Shown in pieces: positions 34,741 to 42,104 of a DNA stretch of 64,000 bases. The notes beneath the pieces were generated by a model. That model was not told where the DNA came from and did not search any database. It saw nothing but the letters and a program-made list of their open reading frames with translations. Position numbers and translations under genes: made by a program. Positions within the stretch are counted from its first letter, which is position 1; every line of letters starts with the position of its first letter. The stretch is from Joostella atrarenae (GTDB lineage Bacteria > Bacteroidota > Bacteroidia > Flavobacteriales > Flavobacteriaceae), in assembly GCF_021764745.1 (NCBI RefSeq), contig NZ_JAETXX010000002.1, forward strand, positions 62,001 to 126,000. Reading direction: 5' to 3'.

Positions 34741-35766
34741 ATGAATAGAATTAGTAATCAGTCATTTTCTATGGCTGGACTTTTTACATTATCCCTACGT
34801 TTAGTAGTGGGATGGACATATTTTTCTGCCTTTTGGAGGCGATTAATTTTAAAGGACAAGCTAGATCCTGAGCTCCCTGGATATATAGGAGAAAAATTTA
34901 ATCACTTTCTGCCAAACGCTTTAGGAATCAAGCCAATTATTCAATACTTAGTTGAGAATCCTGATCATTTATGGTTTGCAATGATGAGCTTTACTATTAT
35001 AGAAGGTATTGTAGGACTTTTTATAATGTTTGGTTTATTTACTCGTGCGATGAGTGTAGGTGTTTTTGGATTAGCCATGGGAATTTTATTGGGTTCTGGG
35101 TGGATTGGGACTACATGTTTAGATGAGTGGCAAATTGGTGTTTTGGGAATTGCAACCGGGTTTACGTTGTTTTTAAGTGGTAGCGGATACTTTTCTTTAG
35201 ACCGCTATATTATGAAAAATGAATTTTCAATTACTAAATGGAAGTATTGGAATTGGATTGGTTCCGGTAGCTTACCTATTAATCTTAATGTTTATAAGCG
35301 AATTGGACTAGTAGGAGCTATCATGATTTTATTTATGACTCTTTATACGAACCAATATTTTCATGGCGGACTTTGGGGGACATTGCATAATAAATCTGTA
35401 AAACCTAAAGTGGAGATTCTCGAGGCTTCCATAAAAGGATCACAATTGACATTTGATGTATATCGAGTGGAAGGGGTGGATGTTTACGGCTCTTTTTTAA
35501 TAGGGATATCTGTAAAGGATCAAAAAGGGAATGATGTTTTTCATATAGATGGAGAAACATTAGCGGCACTAGAAAACGATCAGATAGATAATTTTTATAT
35601 CGCTAAGGTGAAGCCAGGTAAACATAGTTTAATAATTCCTTTAGGAGCCAAAGCAACCATAAACTTAAATAATAACAAATTCAATCAACTTCCAAAAGGA
35701 GATTATACACTAGTACTTACAGATATTAGTGGAGTTACTTGGAAAAAAGAATTAAAAATAAAATAA
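34741..35766 (+). CDS. DoxD-DoxA fusion, thiosulfate:quinone oxidoreductase-like membrane protein
   Basis: A 341-residue protein. The N-terminal part (to about 170) is DoxD-like with four helices (LRLVVGWTYFSAFWRRLI, then AMMSFTIIEGIVGLFIMFGLFTRA and two more). A further helix near 200 and a C-terminal soluble domain (about 215-341; beta strands KPKVEILEASIKGSQLTFDVYRVEG and ending GDYTLVLTDISGVTWKKEL) correspond to DoxA. In archaeal Acidianus the two are separate subunits of an enzyme oxidising thiosulfate to tetrathionate with a quinone acceptor. Here they are fused. Activity in Bacteroidota is inferred from family only. The DsrE gene follows after 11 nt. Confidence 0.8.
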   Translation: MNRISNQSFSMAGLFTLSLRLVVGWTYFSAFWRRLILKDKLDPELPGYIGEKFNHFLPNALGIKPIIQYLVENPDHLWFAMMSFTIIEGIVGLFIMFGLFTRAMSVGVFGLAMGILLGSGWIGTTCLDEWQIGVLGIATGFTLFLSGSGYFSLDRYIMKNEFSITKWKYWNWIGSGSLPINLNVYKRIGLVGAIMILFMTLYTNQYFHGGLWGTLHNKSVKPKVEILEASIKGSQLTFDVYRVEGVDVYGSFLIGISVKDQKGNDVFHIDGETLAALENDQIDNFYIAKVKPGKHSLIIPLGAKATINLNNNKFNQLPKGDYTLVLTDISGVTWKKELKIK

Positions 35767-35777
35767 AATAAAATAAA

Positions 35778-36212
35778 ATGAAAAGAATGAAAAGAATGGT
35801 AAAATTTTTAGGATTGATAATAATGCTAGCCTTTGTGGGTAATGTAGTAAATGCACAAGAGGGACAAAAAGATGATTTTAATAACTATTTTGTTTTAACT
35901 AGAAAATTAGAACAATTAAAGCCGATTGCTTTAGCAGCCAAAGAGCTAAAGATTGAAGACGGTAGTGATTATGGAGAGTTTCATGTAGTTATTTGCGGTA
36001 AAGTAGTTGAGCAATTAGTAGACAAAGAACTTATGAAATCATATTTAGACTTGTTATCAGAAAATGGTGTTCATGTTTTTGCTTGTGGATTTTCATTGAA
36101 GAAGTTTAATTTAAAAGAAAGGAAATTAGTCAAGGGGATTGATGTTGTAGAAAATGGAATTCTATATGCATTTCAAGTTCAAAAAAAGGGATTTTTAAAT
36201 GTGAGTTTATAA
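35778..36212 (+). CDS. Secreted DsrE-family protein
   Basis: A 144-residue protein with a signal peptide (LGLIIMLAFVGNVVNAQ, about 11-27) and a mature DsrE/F-like domain. Two cysteines stand at family positions: EFHVVICGKVVEQL (about 73) and VHVFACGFSLKKF (about 103), the latter being where DsrE-type proteins carry the sulfur-binding Cys. It may carry or relay sulfane sulfur in the periplasm alongside DoxDA, 11 nt upstream, with which it is probably co-transcribed. Ends at a bidirectional terminator. Confidence 0.8.
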   Translation: MKRMKRMVKFLGLIIMLAFVGNVVNAQEGQKDDFNNYFVLTRKLEQLKPIALAAKELKIEDGSDYGEFHVVICGKVVEQLVDKELMKSYLDLLSENGVHVFACGFSLKKFNLKERKLVKGIDVVENGILYAFQVQKKGFLNVSL

Positions 36213-36215
36213 TCA

Positions 36216-36250
36216 AAAAAAAAGAGACTGATTTTTACCAGTCTCTTTTT
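36216..36250. terminator. Bidirectional terminator between DsrE and sulfurtransferase genes
   Basis: AAAGAGACTG (36221-36230) pairs with CAGTCTCTTT (36239-36248) around an 8-nt loop, with A and T runs on either side that serve both strands. Confidence 0.9.
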
Positions 36251-36263
36251 ACTATATGCTGAA

Positions 36264-37085
36264 TTATTTTAAAAGCCCTTCTAATGTAGCCCATTCCGTC
36301 CATGAACCGTCATAAATAGTTTTTTTACAGCTAATAATATTCTCGGAGGCTAAAAGTAAAATGCATGCTGTAATTCCAGAACCACATGAAAAAACTAATT
36401 CTGAAGGATTCATTTCAATAATATCTTTAAAAACAAGTTTTAATTCGGTGTCTGTTTTAAAACACCCGTTTTTTAATACTTCAGTGTATGGAATATTTAT
36501 GGAATTTGGAATATGACCACTTTTTAACTCCTTACGAGGATCTTCCTCAGTATTATTGAATCTTCCTTTCGATCTAGCATCAACTGTGATTATATTTTCA
36601 GAAGAAATATGTTTTTTTATAAAATCATGCTTCCTAATAGCATCTATACTTGGTAAATCTATTTTAAAATTACTGGATTTTATTGTTGTATTATAGTTGT
36701 TGACGATATTATATCCGTCGGCAATCCATTTCGTAAGGCCTCCATCTAATATATATACATTATTAATGCCTATAGTTTTAAACATCCACCAAATTCTAGG
36801 GCTTGTATAAATGCCAGTCTTATCATAAATAACAATAGTGCTGTCTTTCTGAATTCCGAGTTCTCTACATCCTTTTTCGAACTGTTCTATGGATGGAAAT
36901 GTGCTCGTAAATTTAGCCTCTAAATCACTAAACTTATTTTTTATGTCAAAATACTGAGCATTTTTTATGCATTTTCCTTCGAGTCCCTTAGGAACTTTAG
37001 CTGGAAATGTAGCATCGAGGGTAATCAAATTAGGATCGTTTATGCTCTTAGCTAACCACGTTGTGGAAACAATATTTTTATTCAA
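36264..37085 (-). CDS. 3-mercaptopyruvate sulfurtransferase (tandem rhodanese)
   Basis: About 273 residues in two rhodanese domains. The first domain is inactive (DATFP, RIWWMFKTIGINNVYILDGG). The second bears the catalytic loop CGSGITAC, the CGSG[IV]TA signature of mercaptopyruvate sulfurtransferases (SseA), preceded by DARSKGRFN and GHIPNSINIPY. I place the start at TTG 37085 (MNKNIVSTTWLAKSINDP), because the family begins just before the VST-WLA segment. The longer frame, up to 37139, would overlap cysM by 44 nt. The TTG is 10 nt after the cysM stop, in the same operon as cysE. Confidence 0.85.
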   Translation of the reverse strand: MNKNIVSTTWLAKSINDPNLITLDATFPAKVPKGLEGKCIKNAQYFDIKNKFSDLEAKFTSTFPSIEQFEKGCRELGIQKDSTIVIYDKTGIYTSPRIWWMFKTIGINNVYILDGGLTKWIADGYNIVNNYNTTIKSSNFKIDLPSIDAIRKHDFIKKHISSENIITVDARSKGRFNNTEEDPRKELKSGHIPNSINIPYTEVLKNGCFKTDTELKLVFKDIIEMNPSELVFSCGSGITACILLLASENIISCKKTIYDGSWTEWATLEGLLK

Positions 37086-37095
37086 AATTAAGGTA

Positions 37096-37983
37096 TTAAT
37101 CAAATAGATCTGAAGAAAGGTAACGATCTCCACGGTCACAGATAATAGCTACAATAACTCCTTTATCAATAGTTTCTGTTAGTTTTAATGCTGCTGTAAC
37201 TGCGCCACCGCTACTCATACCAGAAAACACACCTTCTTTTTTAGCAAGTTCTTTGGCCATATTTCTAGCATCTTCTTCGCTAACTTCAATTACTTGATCT
37301 ACTTTTTTAGGATTGAATATTTTAGGTAGATAAGCTTCTGGCCATTTTCGGATACCAGGAATTTTTGAGTTATCTGTAGGCTGTACACCTACAATTTGCA
37401 CCTGATGATTTTTTTCTTTTAAATATGTAGAAGTCCCCATTATAGTTCCTGTTGTTCCCATTGAAGAAACAAAATGTGTAATTTCTCCATCAGTATCTCG
37501 CCATATTTCTGGTCCTGTAGTTTTATAATGAGCTTTCCAGTTGTCATCATTTCCAAACTGATTAAGCATAACATAGCCTTCATTTTTAACTTTGTTTTCT
37601 GCATAATCTCTAGAGCCTTCGATACCAACATCGGCAGAAGTAAGGGTTAGTTTTGCTCCATAAGCACGCATAGTCTGAATCCGTTCTTTAGTAGAATTCT
37701 CTGGCATTACAAGCTCTAAATCTAAATGAAATAGGCTCGCAATCATCGCAAGTGCAATACCTGTATTTCCACTTGTTGCTTCTATTAATTTTGTGTTTTC
37801 AGAAATATCACCTCTTTCTAAAGCACTTTTAATCATATTATATGCAGGACGGTCTTTTACGCTCCCCCCAGGATTATTACCTTCTAACTTTAGTAAAAGT
37901 TTTACACCGGGTTTATTCAAAAGTACTTTAGCTTCCACTAAAGGAGTGTTTCCTATTTGGTCTAATATAGAAGTACTATTCAT
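37096..37983 (-). CDS. Cysteine synthase
   Basis: A 295-residue fold-type II PLP enzyme making cysteine from O-acetylserine and sulfide. The PLP lysine is K43 in NNPGGSVKDRPA, the asparagine loop is EATSGNTGIALAM (about 69-81), and the phosphate-binding loop is GTTGTIMGTSTY (about 176-187). The short length and GxGG..GMSSGG ending are closer to CysM than to CysK, so thiosulfate as sulfur donor is possible; the two cannot be separated by eye. It overlaps the upstream cysE by 8 nt and is followed by the sulfurtransferase gene. Confidence 0.92.
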   Translation of the reverse strand: MNSTSILDQIGNTPLVEAKVLLNKPGVKLLLKLEGNNPGGSVKDRPAYNMIKSALERGDISENTKLIEATSGNTGIALAMIASLFHLDLELVMPENSTKERIQTMRAYGAKLTLTSADVGIEGSRDYAENKVKNEGYVMLNQFGNDDNWKAHYKTTGPEIWRDTDGEITHFVSSMGTTGTIMGTSTYLKEKNHQVQIVGVQPTDNSKIPGIRKWPEAYLPKIFNPKKVDQVIEVSEEDARNMAKELAKKEGVFSGMSSGGAVTAALKLTETIDKGVIVAIICDRGDRYLSSDLFD

Positions 37984-38764
37984 TAGTAACAGTTTTAATT
38001 TTAATATCTGGAGTATGAGAAACTATCGAATTTGCAGGAATGGATTTTGTAAGCCAAACGTTCCCTCCAATAATACTATTCTCTCCAATAACAGTATTTC
38101 CTCCTAAAATAGTAGCATTTGCATAAATGGTTACATTATTTTCAATAGTAGGATGTCTTTTTGTGTGTTGTAAATTTTTAGCAACATATAAAGCTCCAAG
38201 AGTTACCCCTTGGTAAATTCTAACATGTTCTTTTATAATGGCAGTTTCTCCAATAACAATTCCTGTAGCATGATCTATAAAAAAAGATTTTCCAATTACA
38301 GCGCCAGGATTGATATCTACACCGGTAAGCCTATGTGCATACTCGGTCATAAGTCTTGGAACCAAAGGGAAACCAACATCATAAAGCTCGTGGGCTAATC
38401 TATATATTGCAATTGCATAAAATCCAGGGTAACATAAGTATACTTCTTCTTGAGAAAGTGCAGCAGGATCATCTTCAACAAATGCCTTAGCGTCAAGATT
38501 TAGTAGTTCTAATATATGCGGTAATTTTGCGGTGTAATTTTCCCAAACTTTAGCGCAAGGTTTTTCCACATCCCAACAAGCTAGGTCTACCAATTCTTCA
38601 AAAGTAACCTCTAGCTTTTTCATATTTTCAGCTACAGGGGTTTCAGCATCAAAAAGCGTATAGAAAAGTAGGTCTGTAAACTTTTCTGCTGTTTCTTTTA
38701 ATCTGAACTTTAGATTGGGTTGTTGTTTATGTTTTTCGATACTATCAACAATTGGATTTCCCAT
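37976..38764 (-). CDS. Serine O-acetyltransferase, EpsC-type
   Basis: A 262-residue hexapeptide-repeat acetyltransferase that makes O-acetylserine for the cysteine synthase encoded next to it. The N-terminal helical half ends at the conserved AHRLTGVDINPGAVIGKSFF. The catalytic His is in IDHATGIVIGETA, and IYQGVTLGALYV and KRHPTIENNVTIYANATILGG are the standard beta-helix elements. It is first of the cysE-cysM-sseA set, with an 8-nt gene overlap with the synthase. The ATG at 38764 is well placed. Confidence 0.93.
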   Translation of the reverse strand: MGNPIVDSIEKHKQQPNLKFRLKETAEKFTDLLFYTLFDAETPVAENMKKLEVTFEELVDLACWDVEKPCAKVWENYTAKLPHILELLNLDAKAFVEDDPAALSQEEVYLCYPGFYAIAIYRLAHELYDVGFPLVPRLMTEYAHRLTGVDINPGAVIGKSFFIDHATGIVIGETAIIKEHVRIYQGVTLGALYVAKNLQHTKRHPTIENNVTIYANATILGGNTVIGENSIIGGNVWLTKSIPANSIVSHTPDIKIKTVTNE

Positions 38765-38860
38765 TACAATTTCTTTTTAAATCAAAATTAAGAATAAATA
38801 TAGCCAAAGCATATTCAATTTGTATAACTTTATCAGAGTATAACAAAACAGTTAAGTCGT

Positions 38861-39541
38861 ATGTCGGATACTCACATTTCATCTTCCGTGTATAATTTTT
38901 TAAATAAGTTAAAAAAGAATAATAATAGGGAGTGGTTTAATGAGCATAAAAAGGAATTTAAACAAGAAGAACAGAAGGTAAAGTCTTTTTACATTGACCT
39001 GATGTCAAAATTAAGGATGCATGATGAAATAGATGACATGAAGATGTTTCGTATTTATAGAGATGTTCGTTTTTCTGCAAACAAGCAACCTTATAAAGAA
39101 CATTTGTCTGGAACGTTTAGTAGGGTGAAACCAAGATTAAGAGGAGGCTATTATTTACATATAGAGCCAGGAAATACTTTTTTGGCCTGTGGATTTTGGG
39201 CTCCTGAAAAAGATGATTTAAAGCGTATTCGAAAGGAGTTTGAATTGGATGCTGAAGAAATCCGAGAGATAATAAACAATCCTAATTTTAAAAAGGAGTT
39301 TGGAGCGTTAGAGGGAGAAGAGCTTAAAACAGCTCCAAGAGGCTTTGATAAAGAACATTCTGCTATAGATTTAATAAAGAAAAAGCAATATATAGTTACT
39401 AAGAACTTTACTGATAAAGAAGCAATGTCTCCTGGTTTTATAGATAAAGTAGACGAATCGTTTAAAACAGTTCGCCCATTTTTTGATTATATGAGCGATG
39501 TTTTAACGACAGATCTTAACGGTGTATCTACCTTAGATTAG
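38861..39541 (+). CDS. DUF2461 family protein
   Basis: A 226-residue protein of the DUF2461/TIGR02453 family. Characteristic are FLNKLKKNNNREWFNEHKKEF near the start (about 13-33), MFRIYRDVRFSANKQPYKEHLSG (about 62-84) and GGYYLHIEPGNTFLACGFW (about 94-112). Function is unknown. It converges on the Gre-like gene, overlapping by 4 nt at the 3' ends (39538-39541). Confidence 0.9.
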   Translation: MSDTHISSSVYNFLNKLKKNNNREWFNEHKKEFKQEEQKVKSFYIDLMSKLRMHDEIDDMKMFRIYRDVRFSANKQPYKEHLSGTFSRVKPRLRGGYYLHIEPGNTFLACGFWAPEKDDLKRIRKEFELDAEEIREIINNPNFKKEFGALEGEELKTAPRGFDKEHSAIDLIKKKQYIVTKNFTDKEAMSPGFIDKVDESFKTVRPFFDYMSDVLTTDLNGVSTLD

Positions 39542-39984
39542 TGTATTTTAAGTATTTGGAAGCTATTTGTATTAAAAGTAATAGTATCACCTACTTTCTT
39601 GTCTAATAATAACTGTCCAACAGGAGCTTCTTTAGATATCGCAAAGTATATGGTGTCGTCTAATGTTATTTTACCTAAAGGAATCGATAGAAAGAAATTA
39701 CCATTGCTACATTCTACTAAGCTTCCTTGTTTTACAGTATCGTTGGACTGAAAAATATCAACTTGCTTTAATTTAGCCTTTAAAGAGTTTGCTTCTTCTA
39801 AGTATTCTAGAGTTTTTGTAAAGTTACTTCCGTACCCACTACCACTGCTGCCTTCATCTTCATCTCCTTTGGTTCTGTCTTCATTTTCTACAGACTCCTT
39901 TATGATGTTTATTTCAGCTCTGTAACGCTCTATTCTTTCATTTAAAGTGGTTAGGCACTTTCTATATAGTTGTTCTTTTAGCAT
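39538..39984 (-). CDS. GreA/GreB-like transcription factor paralog
   Basis: A 148-residue protein. An N-terminal helical hairpin (about 1-75) holds an acidic loop (DRTKGDEDEGSSGSGYGSN) where GreA has its acidic tip. The C-terminal half resembles the GreA FKBP-like domain, ending EAPVGQLLLDKKVGDTITFN, matching the S-P-x-GxALLGKxVGD motif of Gre factors. It may bind the RNA polymerase secondary channel. The acidic tip is longer and Gly/Ser-rich compared with canonical GreA, so it is probably a paralog rather than the housekeeping factor. Related proteins in databases often carry unrelated synthase names. Confidence 0.65.
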   Translation of the reverse strand: MLKEQLYRKCLTTLNERIERYRAEINIIKESVENEDRTKGDEDEGSSGSGYGSNFTKTLEYLEEANSLKAKLKQVDIFQSNDTVKQGSLVECSNGNFFLSIPLGKITLDDTIYFAISKEAPVGQLLLDKKVGDTITFNTNSFQILKIH

Positions 39985-40089
39985 TATTTATTATTATGAT
40001 GTTGTAGTGTAAAAATAATAAATAATGATTTTAATTTGCAGGAAAGAATACTATAATCATATAGTTTTTTTCTGAAATAAAAGCATATA

Positions 40090-40126
40090 ATCTAGCTCCT
40101 CAAAAGGATTATTTAAGGAGCTAGAT
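40090..40126 (-). terminator. Hairpin terminator downstream of the 40145 gene
   Basis: ATCTAGCTCCT (40090-40100) pairs with AGGAGCTAGAT (40116-40126), 11 bp and a 15-nt loop. On the reverse strand the hairpin runs into an AT-rich stretch ending in T's, so termination of the small gene upstream is likely. Confidence 0.6.
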
Positions 40127-40144
40127 AGCTTATGAATTGTTTAA

Positions 40145-40552
40145 TTAAACAAGGACTTCGTTTTCTAAAAGCTGAATTTGATCTTTTAAGCGCTCTACAA
40201 CAATGTTCATCATACGTTTATTTAAAGCAGATGAATTTTCAATGTAGATATTGTATTCATCAACAGTAAACTGACCTATAACCATCCCTTTTAGGGAATT
40301 TCTAAACTTGATATCTTTTTGAATTGCATTTTCAATGTATTGAAATCGCTTTTCTAGCGTATAGGTAAAAAAAATACCCTTGTGTTTTTGGGCATAATTT
40401 TTAAAAGCTTCTATTAATAAATCGTTCTGTAATTTGATAATGGGTCTTAACGTAGCGTTTTGAAATCGCTCATCTTTGCTCATTGTATCATAGATAATTG
40501 CTGATGGAATTTCTGGACGTACACTGAGTAAATCCGCTGTTCTAGTGTCCAT
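40145..40552 (-). CDS. Conserved flavobacterial small protein, function unknown
   Basis: A 135-residue, mostly helical protein with the strongly conserved run FRNSLKGMVIGQFTVDEY (about 83-100) followed by SSALNKRMMNIVVERL. I recall it as a conserved Flavobacteriia protein that databases often label 'glyoxalase', but no VOC-fold metal ligands are visible, so I do not use that name. It is transcribed away from the aldehyde dehydrogenase gene and ends in its own terminator. Confidence 0.7.
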   Translation of the reverse strand: MDTRTADLLSVRPEIPSAIIYDTMSKDERFQNATLRPIIKLQNDLLIEAFKNYAQKHKGIFFTYTLEKRFQYIENAIQKDIKFRNSLKGMVIGQFTVDEYNIYIENSSALNKRMMNIVVERLKDQIQLLENEVLV

Positions 40553-40698
40553 AATAAAGAAGTTTTCTTAAAGATATAAATTTATAGAGCGCTATAATTT
40601 GGGATTCAAGGATAGTTTTCAACTATCTTATAAACAAATAACATTCTTTTATGAATAGAAAAATATTCAAATTGGTAACTTAGTAAAAAACATAAATA

Positions 40699-42051
40699 AT
40701 GATATATTCCATAAATCCATATACTGAAGAGAAAATTTATAGTTTCACTCCTTTAACATCTAGTGAGGTTTCTGATAAAATTGATGCTGCAGATTCTGTC
40801 TACAGAGATTGGAAGGAAACATCTTTTGAAGAGCGTGCAGAATTAATGAAGCAAGCTGCGGCAATATTGAGAGACCGAAAGAAAATTTATGGAGAAGTGA
40901 TTTCTAAAGAAATGGGGAAACCTATTACTCAAGCAATTGCTGAGGTAGAGAAATGTGCATGGGTTTGTGAGTATTATGCTGAAAACACTGTAGATTTTTT
41001 AGCTGATGAGATTATAGATACAGATGCTCAGAAAAGTTATGTCTCTTATGAACCTCTTGGTGTTCTTCTAGCGGTGATGCCATGGAATTATCCATTTTGG
41101 CAAGTATTTAGATTTGCTGCTCCGGCATTAATGGCTGGGAATGCAGCTGTTTTAAAACACGCATCTTCTGTGATGCAAAGTGCAAATAATATACAGGAGG
41201 TATTTGAAGATGCAGGTTTTCCTATTGGACTTTTTCAGAATCTGGTTATTGGAAGTGATGCGGTGTCGGAAGTTATAAAGAATAAAAAAATAAAAGCAGT
41301 TACTTTAACAGGAAGTAAGCCTGCCGGAAGTGCTGTAGCTGGCACAGCAGCGAAAGAGATTAAAAAAGCAGTATTGGAACTCGGTGGGAGTAATGCTTTT
41401 ATTGTTTTGGACGATGCAGATTTGGATAAAGCTGTTGAGGTTGGTGTAAATGCACGCTATCAAAATACTGGTCAGAGTTGTATTGCTGCCAAGAGGTTGT
41501 TATTACATGAGAAAGTTGCGGATGCATATTTAGAAAAATATGTGGCAAAAGTTAAGGAACTTAAAAGTGGGGATCCATTAGATGAAAATACATATATAGG
41601 CGTCATGGCTCGAGAAGGCTTAGCAAAAGATATAGAAAAGCAGGTGAATGATTCTGTAGAAATGGGAGGGAAGCTTTTAATAGGCGGTAAGCGTAATGGA
41701 GCATATTACCCTCCAACTATTGTTGCTGATGTAACAGATGGCATGCCAGTTTTTAATGAAGAGACTTTTGGTCCTGTAATTGGTGTACGAACATTTAAAA
41801 CAATAGCTGAAGCGATAGAGATCTCTAATAACTCTGAATTTGGTTTAGGGGTTTCCCTTTTTACAGAAAATATTGATAAAGCATTAGAGATAGCTCCTAA
41901 ATTTGAAGAGGGAGCAGTATTTATTAATGAATTGGTGAAATCGGACCCTAGATTGCCATTTGGGGGGATTAAAACATCAGGTTTTGGAAGAGAGTTAAGT
42001 AGTTTTGGTATTAGGGAATTTATAAATGTAAAAACGGTATATGTAAAATAA
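40699..42051 (+). CDS. Succinate-semialdehyde dehydrogenase-like aldehyde dehydrogenase
   Basis: A 450-residue aldehyde dehydrogenase. Catalytic residues are visible: Asn130 in VMPWNYPFW, Glu227 in VLELGGSNAF and Cys261 in NTGQSCIAAKRL. The short length, the NTGQSC motif and ENTVDFLADE region fit the succinate-semialdehyde dehydrogenase (GabD2/YneI-like) group, which oxidises succinic semialdehyde to succinate with NAD(P). Broader aldehyde specificity cannot be excluded. It is monocistronic and ends at a bidirectional terminator against the SusD gene. Confidence 0.85.
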   Translation: MIYSINPYTEEKIYSFTPLTSSEVSDKIDAADSVYRDWKETSFEERAELMKQAAAILRDRKKIYGEVISKEMGKPITQAIAEVEKCAWVCEYYAENTVDFLADEIIDTDAQKSYVSYEPLGVLLAVMPWNYPFWQVFRFAAPALMAGNAAVLKHASSVMQSANNIQEVFEDAGFPIGLFQNLVIGSDAVSEVIKNKKIKAVTLTGSKPAGSAVAGTAAKEIKKAVLELGGSNAFIVLDDADLDKAVEVGVNARYQNTGQSCIAAKRLLLHEKVADAYLEKYVAKVKELKSGDPLDENTYIGVMAREGLAKDIEKQVNDSVEMGGKLLIGGKRNGAYYPPTIVADVTDGMPVFNEETFGPVIGVRTFKTIAEAIEISNNSEFGLGVSLFTENIDKALEIAPKFEEGAVFINELVKSDPRLPFGGIKTSGFGRELSSFGIREFINVKTVYVK

Positions 42052-42053
42052 AT

Positions 42054-42079
42054 AAAGCCTCCTAAATTTAGGAGGCTTT
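42054..42079. terminator. Bidirectional terminator between aldehyde dehydrogenase and susD
   Basis: AAAGCCTCCTAA pairs almost perfectly with TTAGGAGGCTTT across a short loop (42054-42079). A and T flanks allow use from both strands. Confidence 0.88.
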
Positions 42080-42104
42080 AAAATTATAAGCGGATTATTA
42101 AATA

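Noticed and set aside
37086-37139. Longer N-terminus for the sulfurtransferase overlapping cysM by 44 nt
   Set aside because: The family starts at the VSTTWLA segment, and TTG 37085 places it 10 nt after the cysM stop.
36264-38764. Separate transcripts for cysE, cysM and sseA
   Set aside because: An 8-nt overlap and a 10-nt gap with no intervening terminator favour one operon.
40145-40552. Glyoxalase as product of the 135-residue gene
   Set aside because: No metal ligands or VOC-fold pattern is visible; the label in related entries appears to be inherited.
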